Below, one piece after another: positions 1 to 15,810 of a DNA stretch of 64,000 nt. The position numbers and the translations under genes are program-made. The stretch comes from Druceiella hillmani. Taxonomy: Eukaryota; Arthropoda; Insecta; Lepidoptera; Hepialidae. The notes beneath the pieces were generated by a model. It searched no databases, was not told the origin of the DNA, and saw only the letters and a list, made by a program, of their open reading frames with translations. The DNA is taken from contig JAYKKI010000133.1 in NCBI GenBank assembly GCA_039881145.1, forward strand, positions 2,188,501-2,252,500, given 5' to 3'. Every line of letters starts with the position of its first letter. The first letter of the stretch is position 1.

Positions 1-477
1 CCTACTTTAGACGTCACCGAGCAGAAAGAGGAATTTAATGGGCGAAGCACGGTTTTTATATTGTCTACCATAAATTATAAGAATTACACCGAAAGGGGCA
101 AAATTATGCTTTTTATCCCTATATTTATATTTCAACATTGACTTTGGTCATGCTGAAAATATCAACAAAAGATATAACGTTTAGCGAAAAATGTTCACCG
201 AAACTTTAACGGTAAATTAAAGCGATGATTTATAGGTCTCATAAGTTATAAACAAATTTACGATGTTTTCCCGAATAAGAGCGTAAAAGATGGCTACAGA
301 AATAAATTTTTATATGGAAAATTAATACAAATTTTTTTAAAATTGTTACCAACGTTTTAACAGAAATACTATGAATACTAAAATATTCATACGTAAGTGC
401 TTAAGTATGTATGTACAGATCTCTGGTGGCCAGTAAGGATTTAGACAAGATCTTTTCCTACTTGCACGATATATTAC

Positions 478-561
<84 letters not shown>

Positions 562-3500
562 CAATGATACAAAAATGCGTTTAATGGTATCAGGTATACA
601 AATTACTTAAATTTATTTTTGATAAATCAGTTATTGAAAAAAATGACCCAAATATTCCAGCAAAGTATATCTAGATCAAATAAAGATGAATTGTTGAAAT
701 ATGAAAACGTCATAGAATTTCTTTATTTACCTAATGAATTTTTACATAAAGGTGTCCACATTTCAAAACAATGTTCCTGCACAGTGTATTTATATAATAA
801 CTTTGTCTAGTTTTTTTTTCCAATTTTCCAAAATTAATGCTCTCAAAACGTGTAAAAATAAAAGGTCAATGACATGTAATCGATAATTTTAAGAACCGCC
901 TATTTAACGATTAATGTATTTAACCCTGTGGTATATCAATAGGCTGATTGACAGGAAGATTATTTTTTTGTTCACACCATTTATTTAGTGTAATTTAATA
1001 GGTTTTTGCGAACGACATTTGAATAACATTTAATATATTTAGTTCTTAAGTTCCATTCCAGAAATGCTAAGCATCGTAGTTATTTGTTTCCTCTTCCTAA
1101 TTCTTCCTAATCTTAAATGATTGAATTTAAAACCTTAAGGCAATTCTGAATACTAACATTTAATTTGAATTTTCAATTAATTCCTAGAGCGCGCATGTTA
1201 CCATATTATGACATAAGTACTGACATATTGTGGCTTTGCATGCTCGAGGGATTAAATTACTTTGTTTTAATTGTATTAAAAAAACAAGGCATAAAGACTA
1301 CTAGCCAACCCTACTTTAGTTTTATCCGTGTTGGCTTCAATTGGTCATTGAATTGATACGAAACTGTCCATGAAAGCGAAAGAACCTATTTAGGAGACTG
1401 ATTTTTTTTAGTAAAACAAATAAAGGACAACATTATTATCAGCTTTATTTAAAATATGAAATTCCAAGTAAAATAAAATAATAAGACGCGCTGATAACTT
1501 CTGATAAATAAGATAAGTAAACCTTTAAAAAAATATATTTACTTTCTTTCTATATATATCAGCCCAACGGGGCAGTGAATTCCCTTAAAATCAATGATTC
1601 TTTGAATACAAAAGTGATAAAATCAGTTTTGTCCACATAAAATTCAAACGGATTGGCATACAGATAAAAGCACATTTATTTTTATTGATATTCTCACACC
1701 AGTTATTTTTTTCTCTAACTTGTTTGCTTTTTCACTTACGAACTGCTGCTCAGCGATATACAATTTAGTTTCGGTTTATTTTCTTCTCTACATTTTTGTT
1801 TCATTTATAGATTATATTTGCAAAGTTTACGAATGTAAGCTTTGCAGCTAAGTACACTTGTCAAAAGAATCACATTTCTGAAAAGGCTATGCGGGTTTTA
1901 ATGAAAAACAATGTCCGAAGTTCACCGAATTAAATTGTTAGGTTAAGTTAGTTAGGTTAATGTAAATGTAATGTACATTGCGACCAAATGAGATTCACTT
2001 TAAGGAAACTAGTTATATTTACAAATTAGGTTTCACAAACTTTAGAATTAATACTTTGAAAAATTCTCTCATTTAATACTTGAGTATTTCAAATTGCAAA
2101 TTTTGTGAATCTATGGTGGAAAACCTTGATTTACATAATTGGAACTTTTATTCTAATTAGTATCGATGAGAGATTTACAGAAAATTCTTTGCAATTATAA
2201 GCATTTTCACTTCTCAGAAATACCTTCCTTCTTCTCATAAGTTTAAAAACAATCTAATGATGAAACTAAATGGCAAGCGGAGTATTTTTTATTAAAACAA
2301 AAATTATTTAATTTAAGCATTTTGTTTCAGGAAAAGGCGCTAATTTCATGAGCTCAAAATCTGTTACACTTTACTTCTAAAAACCTACGTTTAACGTGAC
2401 TCTAAAGACTAGCCTTTATAAACAAAAATCTTTGAATACATGCACCTTTAATTGAATACTAGCTTAACACAAAAAAGTTTATTTCTGGGAAATTGCAAAA
2501 AACGGTCTTGAAATCAGGACTTAGTCCACTTATTGACGAATAAAATCAAAATGAATTATTAATTTAACATGATTGTTTTCTATACTTGTGATTGATCATT
2601 GACTAGATTTGAGTAAAACAAAATTAAATAATTAATTTCTAACTATTTTCATAAAATATTTTAAAATGAACCTAATAAGTTAAGCCAGTTTTCTGTAAAA
2701 AGTCAAACAAATAAGTTCTAATGCAAGTAGGCCATTTATTTTGAAGCCTGTTTTATTTAATATCATTAATTAGTTATAAATACTCATTAATTGTATAGTC
2801 TTTACATGATAGTTTAGTAAAACACATTTAATTTTTTTAAACCATGAATAAACAGAAAATTGACGTTTTTGCGATAAAGAAAAAAAAATATGAATTTGTT
2901 TAATGTAGCATCTTTCACGGATAAAATAAAGTTATAAAATTAACGAGCTCTACCAGCTGTTGATCAATTTTTATTTATGGATCAATTGCTTAATTTATAA
3001 ATGCCAGTCTTAAATAGTGAAAAGAAAATAACTTTACAAAAATTTAATTAACACGTGTAAATTGCAAAAGTTAGAAAAGCTTTCATTATTCAAGTTAGAA
3101 AATCTGCTTAATTTATACATATTTAATAAAAAAAATTTAAATTCAGTTATCCAACAAAGTTGCTGTAAAAACTAAAAAAAACCTTATAAAGTAAAAATCA
3201 TTTGAGCTTAGGTATTTCACCTTAATCCAAGTCCATTATAAAATTGCTATAAAACATAAAATAAATATTTCTATAGTGAAGACAATTAAACTTAAAGAAA
3301 CTAGCTTTTTATAATTAACATAAGTTATCAATAGTATTCTAATTCATATTAGTATTAAAGGAACTAACTCTTTAATTAATTTTGGTAATCAATATTTGTA
3401 TAATTCACACAGCAGAAACTATTACACATTCTTATATGTAATGTTTGGATGGATTAATTAGAACTTTAAATCACGACTTGGCTAAATTTTGATTTTGTTA

Positions 3501-3866
3501 TTGCTATTAAAATAAGTTGGATTAGGAATTAAAGAATTATAAAAAGAGTTATATAAATTTAAATAGAAACTGGGGATATTTTTTTTTTGGAAATAGCTTT
3601 CTTACGTTTTTCTTTGTATTCTCACTAAGTTCTTAATTTTCTGTGTAGGCATTGGTTCCAAAAATTTTGAATAGAGGGAGCAATTTCTTCCTTTTGTTTC
3701 TCATGTACATTTTCTATTATTCCTTCTCTTTTTAAGAGATCTTTAAGAAAACGAAAAAGATGCACTTTTATGGACTATTAACATCTTTACCCCCTTCCAT
3801 AAAACAGTACTGCCCTCTTTGGTTCTATTTAAGTTGGGACCTCAATTTTCTTAAAGTTTTTTTAAG
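1..3866. other. AT-rich non-coding stretch, no gene seen
   Basis: Apart from the TA array at 479-559 I see no coding signal, RNA gene or clear repeat. All reading frames are short and broken. Short runs such as AATTAATT are base-composition noise. A degenerate GTTAGGTTAAGTTAGTTAGG stretch near 1938-1965 resembles the insect telomere unit but is too short to call. Confidence 0.6.
479..559. repeat. (TA)n microsatellite
   Basis: About 81 bp of alternating TA with one G interruption near 513. It is the first of about ten TA arrays in the window. Confidence 0.97.
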
Positions 3867-5961
3867 TTAAAAAGACTCAAACGCCAGCTCATCGACAAAG
3901 AATTTCTTACCAGATTTCTTTGCATTTTTAAATGCTGTAAATGGCTTCCATTTATGAGGAGAATGAGAATGAGTGGGGAAAAAGGATTTTAGGTTTTTTG
4001 TAACTTCCTTTTCTATGAGGCTATGAATATTATCACCCTCATTTTGGGTGTAATCTTTTATTAGATATTTATAAGTGATCAGTTCCAATATTTAGATGGG
4101 TAATTGCGAGAAGGCAAAGTCCTACTAAATATTATTTTTATTCTGGCCCCAGCAATTGTCAGACTGTCAAAAATCTTCACCAAACAAGAACCAAATTTGT
4201 TGGCGCTGCGTATATCATCAGTTGCGTTCCAAGAGAAAAAAATATACATCATAATACTAGTGTTTCATGTGGCCTTCAACTTTTTTTATTTAAAAACGTG
4301 ACTATGAAGTTATAACTGTTCAAAATTAAATTTATTGTAAAATTCTGAGGTATCCCTTCTAGGAGATACCTCAGGATTCTACTCGATAGCCTGCAGACCA
4401 AATACAAGGACTTTTTTGTAATTCTTATTATCTGTGTTGCAACAGTCTTCGTGCTTCTTTTGGCGGCTCAATATTTTTTCTTCCAAATGGGTATCATACG
4501 ATTCTTGAAGTATTACCTTCTGTTCAGTCGTCGAGTTGTTATATTGCAAATAATAATCGCACTGGTCTTTTCTTGGACTGAAAAATAATATATTACATTA
4601 TTGTGTAAATATTTTACAAATTGTACAATATATCAACTAGTTCGTTATATTTTCCTTGGACTTCTTTAAAATCTTTGAAAAGATCTAAAATCGTTTTCTC
4701 GCTCAAATCGATCTATTCTCGAGTGATACGTTGTCTTACGTTTTGGGACTAAATTCTAGGTATGAACTGTGTAATATTTTTCTATAAACTATTTAATATC
4801 AGTTAGTATTGCTTTATCAATCTTTACATGATTCTTGTGCTGTTCTCTAAGACCTCTTGCTAGAATTTCATTCGCATCTGTTTTGTCTTTGACAGTGCCC
4901 ATAATACAACATGCAAACAAAGTTCATCAGATATATACAACATGCATATAAAGAATAATTAAGAGACTCGCACCGATTTTGCCTGTACTACAAAATGGAA
5001 TTCTTTGTAGCCTTTTCTTTATTTAAAAACACCTGTGTATTCATATCTTGGTGTTATATCGGACATACAAGACATATTACACGATTGTTGAGCATTAACC
5101 CGGCCGAGTTTCCAATATGCATCAGAAATTATTTGTTTCTGATCAGCAGTTATCTTTTGACAGCATTTGAGCCTATATTTAATCCCATAGGATGATTTGA
5201 CGGAACGAGGTTGGACTATTTTATGTTCCATGGTTGTGTACTTTTTTCTAGAATTTCTTAATTTTTTAGCTTTATACCGTTTCCTGCTCTCTTAGTTTGT
5301 TTCTATTTCTTTTTTTCTTGATGAAGTATCTGCGTGATTTCCTCAAACTACTTTTCTTGCAGGTTCACTAATGTTTGTTTGCCCGGATAGCTTTTTATCA
5401 GATATTTTTCTACAGTTACCTAAATAAAGTTCACTTGTTCTTTGTACTGCTTATGACAGGATTTTGTATCGGAGCTATCACTAGAAGATATTGAAGATGA
5501 TTAAGGCGAGAAGTACTTAATAATGTTGATTGACGTGACGGATATCCTGATATTAGCTTTTCCTTATTTTCCGAACATCGTATGTTAAATCTCAATCACT
5601 TACATCGACATCACTATTTTCAGATTTCGAATGTGGCTCATCAAAGCAATCGCGAACACTCATGGTATTGTGAAGGTGACTGAAGAAGATTTCGAAATTC
5701 AAAATAATCCTGTACATTTGAGTAACGCTAATATTCAGCCTTGTTTGTCATATCAGCTAGTATCTACAGAAAAATGAGATAGTATTGAAATAATAAAAAA
5801 CCAAGAAATGTGATGTCGGTATTTTTAAAGTTACATAAAATTATTACCATCACATCAGGTGGAGGCACTAATTTACCTTCTTTATCTTGAGTTGGCGTTT
5901 CCGACGCCTGGCTTTGAGTCTGAACAAGCTCCATTATCTTTTTTGATGTATTAGGTAACAT
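3867..5961 (-). pseudogene. Broken gene of a multicopy insect protein family, probably transposon-encoded
   Basis: Read on the minus strand, scattered segments line up in order with a protein family I know as multicopy and unnamed in insect genomes. A possible start is at 5961 (MLPNTSKK). An acidic Ser-rich linker lies near 5500 and a basic stretch near 5280. Then come KCCQKIT and AYWKLGRVNAQ (about 5180-5100), MSDITPRYEYT (about 5040), FHFVVQAKSVRV (about 4975), VKDKTDANEILARGLR (about 4890), PRKDQCDYY (about 4575), HLEEKILSRQKKHEDC, VLVFGLQAIE (about 4400), NKFGSCLVKIFDSL (about 4190), YLIKDYTQNEGDNIHS (about 4065) and FVDELAFESF before the stop at 3867. Frame changes and stops interrupt it, for example directly after YTGVFK. 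In relatives, as I remember them, a conserved Asp-containing segment precedes the TQNEGD block; here it is decayed (IIFSRT), so any DDE-type catalysis would be lost. A splice-like donor after PPPD near 5850 suggests a former intron. The family assignment is from memory and I cannot give a superfamily name. Confidence 0.75.
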
Positions 5962-6003
5962 TGTAACTTTAAAAATGTTAATAGTTATAAATAAGTGTCT
6001 CAC

Positions 6004-8640
<2,637 letters not shown>

Positions 8641-8642
8641 AA

Positions 8643-8900
8643 TTACTAGCAGTGCCCCGCGGTTTTGCCTGCCTAGAATGTTCTTAATTAGGCTGCTCCC
8701 CCACCCTCTCCCGTAGCCACTGAACGCTTATACTACATTCGCCAAATGACATTGGTAACCAGGGATATATCGACAGGAAAGTTCAACATACGCAGTCAAT
8801 AAATATATAAGCCGGTCATATTAACTTGGACTGTTTAAGCAGTTTTCCTAAATTCTCTTATGTTTTTTACCGGTTATCTGTTCTTTTAAAACGTAACATT
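8643..8900 (+). repeat. Fragment of the 'GTGCCCCGCGGTTTTGCC' dispersed insect repeat
   Basis: ACTAGCAGTGCCCCGCGG followed by TTTTGCC at 8645-8669 is the signature start of a repeat seen in very many arthropod genomes (CTAGC...TGCCCGCGG...). The GC-richer tail to about 8900 stands out from the surrounding AT-rich DNA. The 3' boundary is uncertain and no coding sequence is visible. Confidence 0.5.
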
Positions 8901-9949
8901 ATAACAAGTATCTGATAATCTCCTTGAAAAGAAAAATTTTCTACAAAAAGAAATTTTAAAAATCAGGCGTGTAGCTCAAGAGCGCGCACAAATGAAAAAG
9001 AAACATTCCTGTTCGTTTACTGTTCTACTCTATATGATGTAGAATGCATATTCCAAGTATTCTTTTCCAAACTATGAGATTTTTGATATAAAAACATTTT
9101 TGAAATTAAACATGCGATTCTGTACATAAGGACGAAAAAGCAAAAAATTATATTTTTTCCACTTTGCTTTTTTGATTAATTACATAGTGTTCTAAATATT
9201 TATGTAAATAATTTACTAGCGACAATATACATCACACGAGCCTTATGTACAATTACTTTAAAATTTCTACCAAATTAGAAAATAATATTTAATCAAAATA
9301 TTTATAAACTAATATCTGGGAGCTACGTGAACAAAATGCAAGGTAGAAAATCTCCATGGAAACCATGTACACTCCCAAACAATGCAATTTATTATTTTTA
9401 TATATTTATATTAAAAATTGGAAATAAGTAATATTTTTGTTTTTGTACCTTAAATTTAAAATTTAATTTTGTATACGAGTGGCCTGTCAACACGTACGGT
9501 ATTTGTATTTTTAAATTTAATTTTGATGGAAGTTTTTTGATGGATTTTCCATCAGACCGCGAGTTATTTACCACTTCATGCATGATCAGCTCTAACTACT
9601 CTTTAAGCTACGTGGAGTGCGTTGGAGTACATATATAGCAGATTTAAGGTTCAAAAGCATTTCCTTGAAATAAAAACTTGCCAACATGCCAATCGAGTAT
9701 GATTCTAGTAATAATAATAAAAATATGCCATCTTGGTGTCTGGTAATATTCATTACGGGGACGAAAACACCTAAATAGTGCATATTTTTTCAATAATAAA
9801 TACGTTTAAAAAATATTGTATTTAAAATTTGTATAAAATTTAATTCAAATAATAATATAAAATATGCATATTATTTAACGATTTCTCTCACATGTGTGAT
9901 GCCTAGGGTTATGTTACGCAATACTTTGTTAAATATATTATAGTTGCAG
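8901..9949. other. AT-rich non-coding stretch, nothing recognised
   Basis: No coding, RNA or repeat signal that I can support. Confidence 0.5.
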
Positions 9950-9956
9950 ATATACA

Positions 9957-10015
<59 letters not shown>

Positions 10016-10016
10016 G
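9950..10016. repeat. (TA)n microsatellite
   Basis: TA run with CA interruptions at both sides (TATACATATATG... and ...TATACATATA). Confidence 0.96.
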
Positions 10017-10490
10017 TTAACTATCCATATAATAAAACTGCATTGGCCTCTCTCTACGCAGAAGATATTATAAAAAAAAATTATTGAATGGCACATAATA
10101 AAATCAAGCACAGAGTTTGACTTGAAATAATACCAAGTTTTTATTTCATAGAAATCGATGCACCCATTTAGAAGATCCGATAATTTACTATTATCAAAAT
10201 TCATTTACGTTGCTTAGCATAATACAACAAAAAATCTCCTTGTTACTAGACGCGTATAATTACACAAATGCATAGTGTATTCATGTATATCAGCATAAGG
10301 CGCTACGTGTACTTTAAACCCCGGAATGAAATTATCGACCCCAATTTTGATTTTTAAATAGACATGCCTAGATATGAATTAAAATGTTGTGCGGGTGGGG
10401 TAGGTACTTAATTAAGCAACCTGAATGCGGGTAGATGCATGAGGACGGATATTGTCGTTGGTTATTTTTCTTGCATATAATTCTCTAATG

Positions 10491-10558
<68 letters not shown>
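10491..10558. repeat. (TA)n microsatellite
   Basis: Uninterrupted TA run of about 66 bp. Confidence 0.97.
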
Positions 10559-10562
<4 letters not shown>

Positions 10563-10933
10563 CATTAACTTATTTAGGTTATTAAATTGGTTTAAAATTT
10601 TTAAATATTTTCAATATTTGTAATTTAGTTATCATTATTATTGAAAAAATATTCTATTTGGAATACTTTTCCAAGTGTCTGTTTACCTGTTTATTTGTTC
10701 GCACATCACGCGGGAATCGCTTACAGCATTTTGATAATAGTTTACTGGTGGATATTGTTAGCTCTGGGATATTAAATAGACTATATTTTATTGTAATTGG
10801 CTAAATAAAAAGAAGATAGGGCGATTCAACATTTCAACAAATTGCACTTATTAAAAAAAATTACTTTAATAATTATCATCATATATATTATTACGTATAT
10901 TATTCTTACAGTTAACTTAATAATACCTTCTAA

Positions 10934-11030
10934 ATCAGCTGTGACGAACAGACATATACGTGAGTGATCTTGTAGAGAAAATCAGCTGTGACGAAGAGAC
11001 AGATATATGAGTGATTTTACAAGTGTTACT
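10934..11030 (+). repeat. Two-copy tandem duplication, 47-bp offset
   Basis: ATCAGCTGTGACGAACAGAC at 10934 recurs at 10981 as ATCAGCTGTGACGAAGAGAC. Each is followed by a similar tail ending in GTGAGTGAT. This is a small, slightly diverged tandem duplication with no evident function. Confidence 0.8.
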
Positions 11031-14000
11031 TTTTCCATTTGAGGTACGGAATCTTCGATTTATTATATTCAGTTGGCCGATTTTCGTACTGTATTTTGAG
11101 AATAAGTTTAAAAATCGAATCGATCCAAACCTCGATAATATTTTTATATCGCTTTCCATTTGAATGAATTCACCAATCGTTTATTTTAATTTTTAAAACA
11201 TTTTACAATATTAAGTCCGATGTAATAATCAGATTTCAACATTCTACTATATAGTTAAATTTACTTGTGTATAAAATAAAACTTATACCGAAATCGATCA
11301 GTCTGCTAATGAATTACGTAGAACGTACAAGTACACAGCCAAACATACGTGCATTTAAACACAATGTCACTCGCTTTAATTTGATTTAATAATTTTGATT
11401 CATATTCGTTTGTCTAAAACGTGTCTGTAACTCCAACTTTAAATATTTGCGTGCACTAACGAAGCCATTCAACACATACATTCATATTCCTATTCAAAAC
11501 AAATAGGATCATAAACACTTTTGTTATCTATATTTGACTAAACGATCTCTTCATCTTATATTCTGAAGTGCAAAAATATTCTGGCGACTCACACCTGTGA
11601 TAATTGATATACCTGTGATTCTTAAATCGTTCATTACGAAGTATGATACTTCAATAAATTTTATTTATATATTCAATATAAGAAATTATGGCGTATTGAA
11701 AAACTACCTATTTCACATTGAGTGCAGTTAAATTTGGAGGCGTTTATGATTTTTCAACTCAAATACGGAGTAATTAAAAATGATATGATTTTTGTAGTTG
11801 ATACTCGTTTTTTGGTTTGAATGAATATAATCGTTCGACTGTATAATTACGTCATTTTTTTAAGAAATTGCATATGTTCTTAATAGGGACATTATACTAA
11901 AAATAATAAAGTGCTCGTTTAAAATCACTAGTTGTATTTCTATTCCCTACATCACTAGTTGTATTTTTCTGTTTTAACTTCGACATTTTTTACGTATTTG
12001 GGATTCAGTTAAATTTAGTTTTAATCAGTAAAAGTTACGATATATATTTCTCTTTGCCTTATTATCATAAATTTCTGTATTTTTAAAGTTTTCACCTTTC
12101 GTTATTAACATAGTAAATTTCGTTATTAACTTAGTTATTCCTGTGCATCAAGTAGTGTAGTGTAAAAATATGACTACTTCATTTTATTTACTTTTTAATT
12201 TTTCGGTCGTAGAGTAAAGTTTTTACTTTCCCAAGGATTAGGTAGAATATAATATTACCCAATACAAATGCAAAAGTATCTATTCACGAATACTTATTTT
12301 GTCGCAAATTTGTTTTTGTTTTTGTATCTTCACCCGCGACGAACGTAACATGGTACACTCCACTGCTGGTTCTACTACTTTTTGCACGAGTATAATTAAT
12401 TTTGAAATATTATACATGCTTATTGACAGTTTTTAAAAATCGCACATTTTCAAAGTTGGGAAAGTAACTTTAGATTTTGGTTCCTTACAAATTTACTTAA
12501 ACACTGACCGAATAAAAAAAAACCATTGAGAAAAGCTCAGTAATTCGTATTGTATTTATAGGAATTATAGCCTTATCGGTTGACACCTCATGACTCTGTT
12601 TGTAGTCAGTCTTTCCACGGTACGTATATAAATAAAATAATGTTTTCGGCTAGCAATTTAGTCCCTAGTTAATAACTGGGTCTCTCCTCAAGCTGTAGGT
12701 TGATAAAATAATTAAGTTTCGTACGTGAAACATTTCCTGACTCTTCTCATCCTTAAAGCTTCATTATTCTGAAAAGAAATCGTAGGTATATATAATTTAT
12801 ATTATTAAAATTGTATAATTCAAAAATAAAAAGTTTAACATTTTGAGTTGTGTTAAGCACATAACCTAAAGGGCATTATTACACCAAAAAAAATCGACAG
12901 GTACAATTACACACAGTATCGACGTCAAGAATCACACCTCATAAAATCAGATTTCGGTTTATTGTATTTATTATTACGCTACTAGTTTTCTTTTTTTACG
13001 TTTTGTTTTCCTTTTTTTTTTGTCTAGGAGATTTGGGTAACAATATTTACATTAAAATTATTTTGCCCCAATTTGGTTTCCATGACAGCAAAATTTAATG
13101 TCAAATAATCTTCTAATAATTAATTAAATGTTCATTTAATCATTATTATTCATTTAATTTTCTTTTTTACTTTAATATTTACTTTAACTTTATTTACTCA
13201 AATTTAAGAAAAAGGCAGGATTTATAAGTATGTAAGTAAACGGTAAATCAAATCTCATTCCCTGTTTCAAATATTTACCCAAGATTGGATGTACCATCCA
13301 AAAAAGGATTTTTTTTATTACTTAACTACAAAATACTAAAATAGGTATGTATATTACAAAAGTTCTGAAAAAAATGGTGATGCTAAAACTTTTCTCGTAT
13401 TTAACGAGAAAAGTTTTTCATGACGTATTATGGTACAGCTGTCATCAAATATGTATTTTGACTTCCTTCACCTCGAAGAAATATATTTTAATATAAAAGA
13501 TGCCATATTTTCGTTAAAAAGGTCTTTGGGTGAATTATAAAAATGACGCATATTAATTTTAAATCAAGAGATTTATCTTCCACATGTTTGAAGAATTGTG
13601 TGAATACTGTCGGGACTACGTTGTCCGACTTTCATAAGTTTGGAACTTTCAATAGTCCCACATTCACCATTCTAGCATTTCTAGTATTCCAACATTCACC
13701 AGTCCGGTTCTTTAAGTAGTCTGACACTTTGCAAAGTACCGCCTACGTAAAATTATTAAATGCTTATCAATTTGTGGCAGAAAGAAAGATTGAGAGGAAA
13801 CTTTGGTCAGAAGGTCAGTTATTTCTATATAATGATAATTAAAAACTGCAGACATGACCTTTTTTTAATTTGATGTTTGTGTAGCTACTAAATAATAATA
13901 GTAAGCTAATAAAAAACACAAACAATGTTATATTTCCTAGTACGAAAGCTTTGCGTATTGCGTGATATCATTTTTCGTACCATATTTACTGCTTTTATCA

Positions 14001-15084
14001 AGCGGTTTTGCTTGCTTCGTTATAGTTACAAACTTATAGATAGAAATTAAATTTGGCAGTGGCCTGTACAACAATTGAGAGAAATTAAATACTAGGTCTG
14101 TATTTTCGAGATTTTATAATAAAAATGCAAATGAAAACCAAAATAATTCCCTCAAAATTAGTGAGTAAAAGGCCTCATTCTATTGTCTCTTGATATAACT
14201 TATGTTGCTTTTCTAAAAAATCGCGTCAATCCATAGTTATTTCGTTGACGTTATGACGTTGTTTCGTTATTCGTTTTTTGTTCTTTTTCATCTCCAAATA
14301 AAAAAGATACCACAAAAATAAATTTTATAGTATAAAGAGCAGCCTATTTTACTTCCATGCCAATAAATTGTTCATAAACAACAGATAATTTTGTTTTTCT
14401 GTTACGCTGCGATGTAAAAAGGACAAAAACATGTTTTTATGTGTATAATATTGCAACGAAATTTCTCGGCATATAAGTAGTCTATTTATTTTTACGACCC
14501 ACCCTCAATCTCTCTTCGTAAATAAAGTCAATATGCTGAAAAAAGGGAAAAAAAACTTATTTTTGCGTTTCCAATACAAAAATCAAGATTAACGAATTCA
14601 GTGTATTTGTTGCTTTAATTTTACTGTCTACATTGGACATCCAGCAATCCGGCAAATCTCTGTAATCCAACAAGTCCCAAATCTATATATATTCTATTAG
14701 AAAGACAACTGGAATCATCATTAACCTGCACTGTTAACATTTTATTTTAATTTTCCTTAGATAATGATTTGTTTCCGACTATCAACAATCATCTTTAGCT
14801 TTAGTTAATAAAAAAATAAAAAGTATATTCCAGGGAAATAAATTATTATATAAGCGCTTCAAAATGTAGGACTCTTATTACAAGTTTAATTTCCGCTCCG
14901 TAAATCGTCTTATTCTTTTTTTTCCATACTCATATTTGATGTCAACTTTTCTTATTAGATAAAAAATAAATTTCTTGAAATCTAACGAATGTCATATTGA
15001 TATAGAGTACATTATATTACAGAATCTATTTTACCGCTAGCAAAATAGACTGCGCAAAATAATAATATACACTTCTCTACGCGA
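11031..15084. other. AT-rich non-coding stretch with one hairpin
   Basis: No gene is visible. A perfect hairpin with 13-bp arms at 13385-13397 and 13405-13417 (AAAACTTTTCTCG and its complement, 7-nt loop) is the clearest structure. A patch at 13610-13740 contains degenerate CCACATTCACC / CAACATTCACC repeats. A patch at 14630-14690 has phrases such as CAATCCGGCA and AATCCAACA that recall pogo/Tigger-type transposon ends, but no inverted pair is demonstrable. Confidence 0.5.
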
Positions 15085-15330
15085 TCGTTCGCATGATTGC
15101 CATATACCAGCAGTCTCGCCTTTGATTCCCAACGGGGCCTTACCCGGACTCACTTCTTTCAAGTCTCAACGCCTCCTCTGTGAACACCAGTTCACTACTG
15201 CGACATTGTAAAGACGTTGCTTACAGTTAAGTCTGGGTGAGTTGTCTGGTAGAAGCTAGTTCTTTCAAGTTAATCATTTTTGGTCTTGTAAGCATTGAAA
15301 TAAAGATATTTAATTATAAGCCGTTATTTT
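15085..15330 (+). mobile_element. GC-richer patch, possible solo LTR
   Basis: This segment is clearly richer in G+C than its flanks and ends with a canonical polyadenylation signal (GAAATAAAG near 15297). A stretch TTACAG, ten bases, then GTGAGT near 15217-15238 also looks splice-like. The order (pyrimidine-rich GC block, then AATAAA, then AT-rich tail) would suit an LTR of a gypsy-type retrotransposon or a short terminal exon. No second copy, primer-binding site or TG...CA termini could be established, so the assignment is tentative. Confidence 0.25.
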
Positions 15331-15581
15331 TATCTTAATCAAGATCTATAATTTATTTTCTTGCTAAAACAACAGGATGACTGGAAGACAAAATAGAACA
15401 ACTTATTTCATATAACGAAAGTGCCTACAATTATTTGAAATTAAAAAATTATGATACGAATTCATTGAAATAATCTAGTTATGATAAATACTAATAACTT
15501 TAGTTATAACTGTATAACAATACAAGGAAATAACATTATTCGTGATATAACAGAAAAACGTTATGTTTTGAATTTATGAAC

Positions 15582-15810
15582 ATTCACAATTAAATGAAAC
15601 TACGTTATGTAATATTATTTCCACTTCCTTTAAGTTCTTTACCACGATCTAGGTTTCATTGTATTACAACATCTTCAGGTGGGCTGTTACGCATAATTTT
15701 GACAATACTTTTCTCATACATTTTTAATTATTTTATCATAATTAACATTTTAGAATGTTATTTTGTATGACTAGTAATAATACTACATCACGTAATTTCA
15801 TTTAATTGTA
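15582..15810 (-). mobile_element. Penelope-like element remnant, terminal segments only
   Basis: The left segment CACAATTAAATGAAACTACG... (about 15585-15690) matches the terminal segments at 26121-26255 and 47429-47575, including the ACCACGAYCTAG and ATCTTCAGGTGGG blocks. The right segment AATAATACTACATCACG...TTTAATTG (about 15775-15808) is the inverted counterpart of the left outer end. No endonuclease or reverse transcriptase coding lies between them, so this is an internally deleted, terminal-only derivative. Assignment to Penelope rests on the 47-kb copy, where the same termini flank a GIY-YIG segment. Confidence 0.6.
15641..15690 (-). ncRNA. Hammerhead-ribozyme-like core in a Penelope terminal segment
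   Basis: On the minus strand: CCAC (15679-15682), CTGAAGA (15672-15678), a stem II hairpin built from TTGTAATACAA, GAAA (15654-15657), a minimal stem III with CUAG loop, UC at the cleavage position (15646-15647), then GTGG (15642-15645) able to pair with CCAC as stem I. These are the hammerhead core elements in the right order. Here the G of the expected GUC is A, so the second stem III pair is lost. Small hammerhead variants with reduced stem III are known in Penelope-like retroelements. Confidence 0.4.

Noticed and set aside
1938..1965. TTAGG-like words resembling the insect telomere repeat
   Set aside because: Only a few imperfect units in AT-rich DNA; no array.
4104..4301. 65-codon plus-strand open frame
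   Set aside because: Lies antisense to the minus-strand pseudogene, whose motifs explain the sequence.
13610..14690. TCCGGCA/TCCAACA phrases suggesting a pogo/Tigger DNA transposon
   Set aside because: The two patches (13610-13740 and 14630-14690) have the words in the same orientation and do not form inverted termini; no transposase between them.
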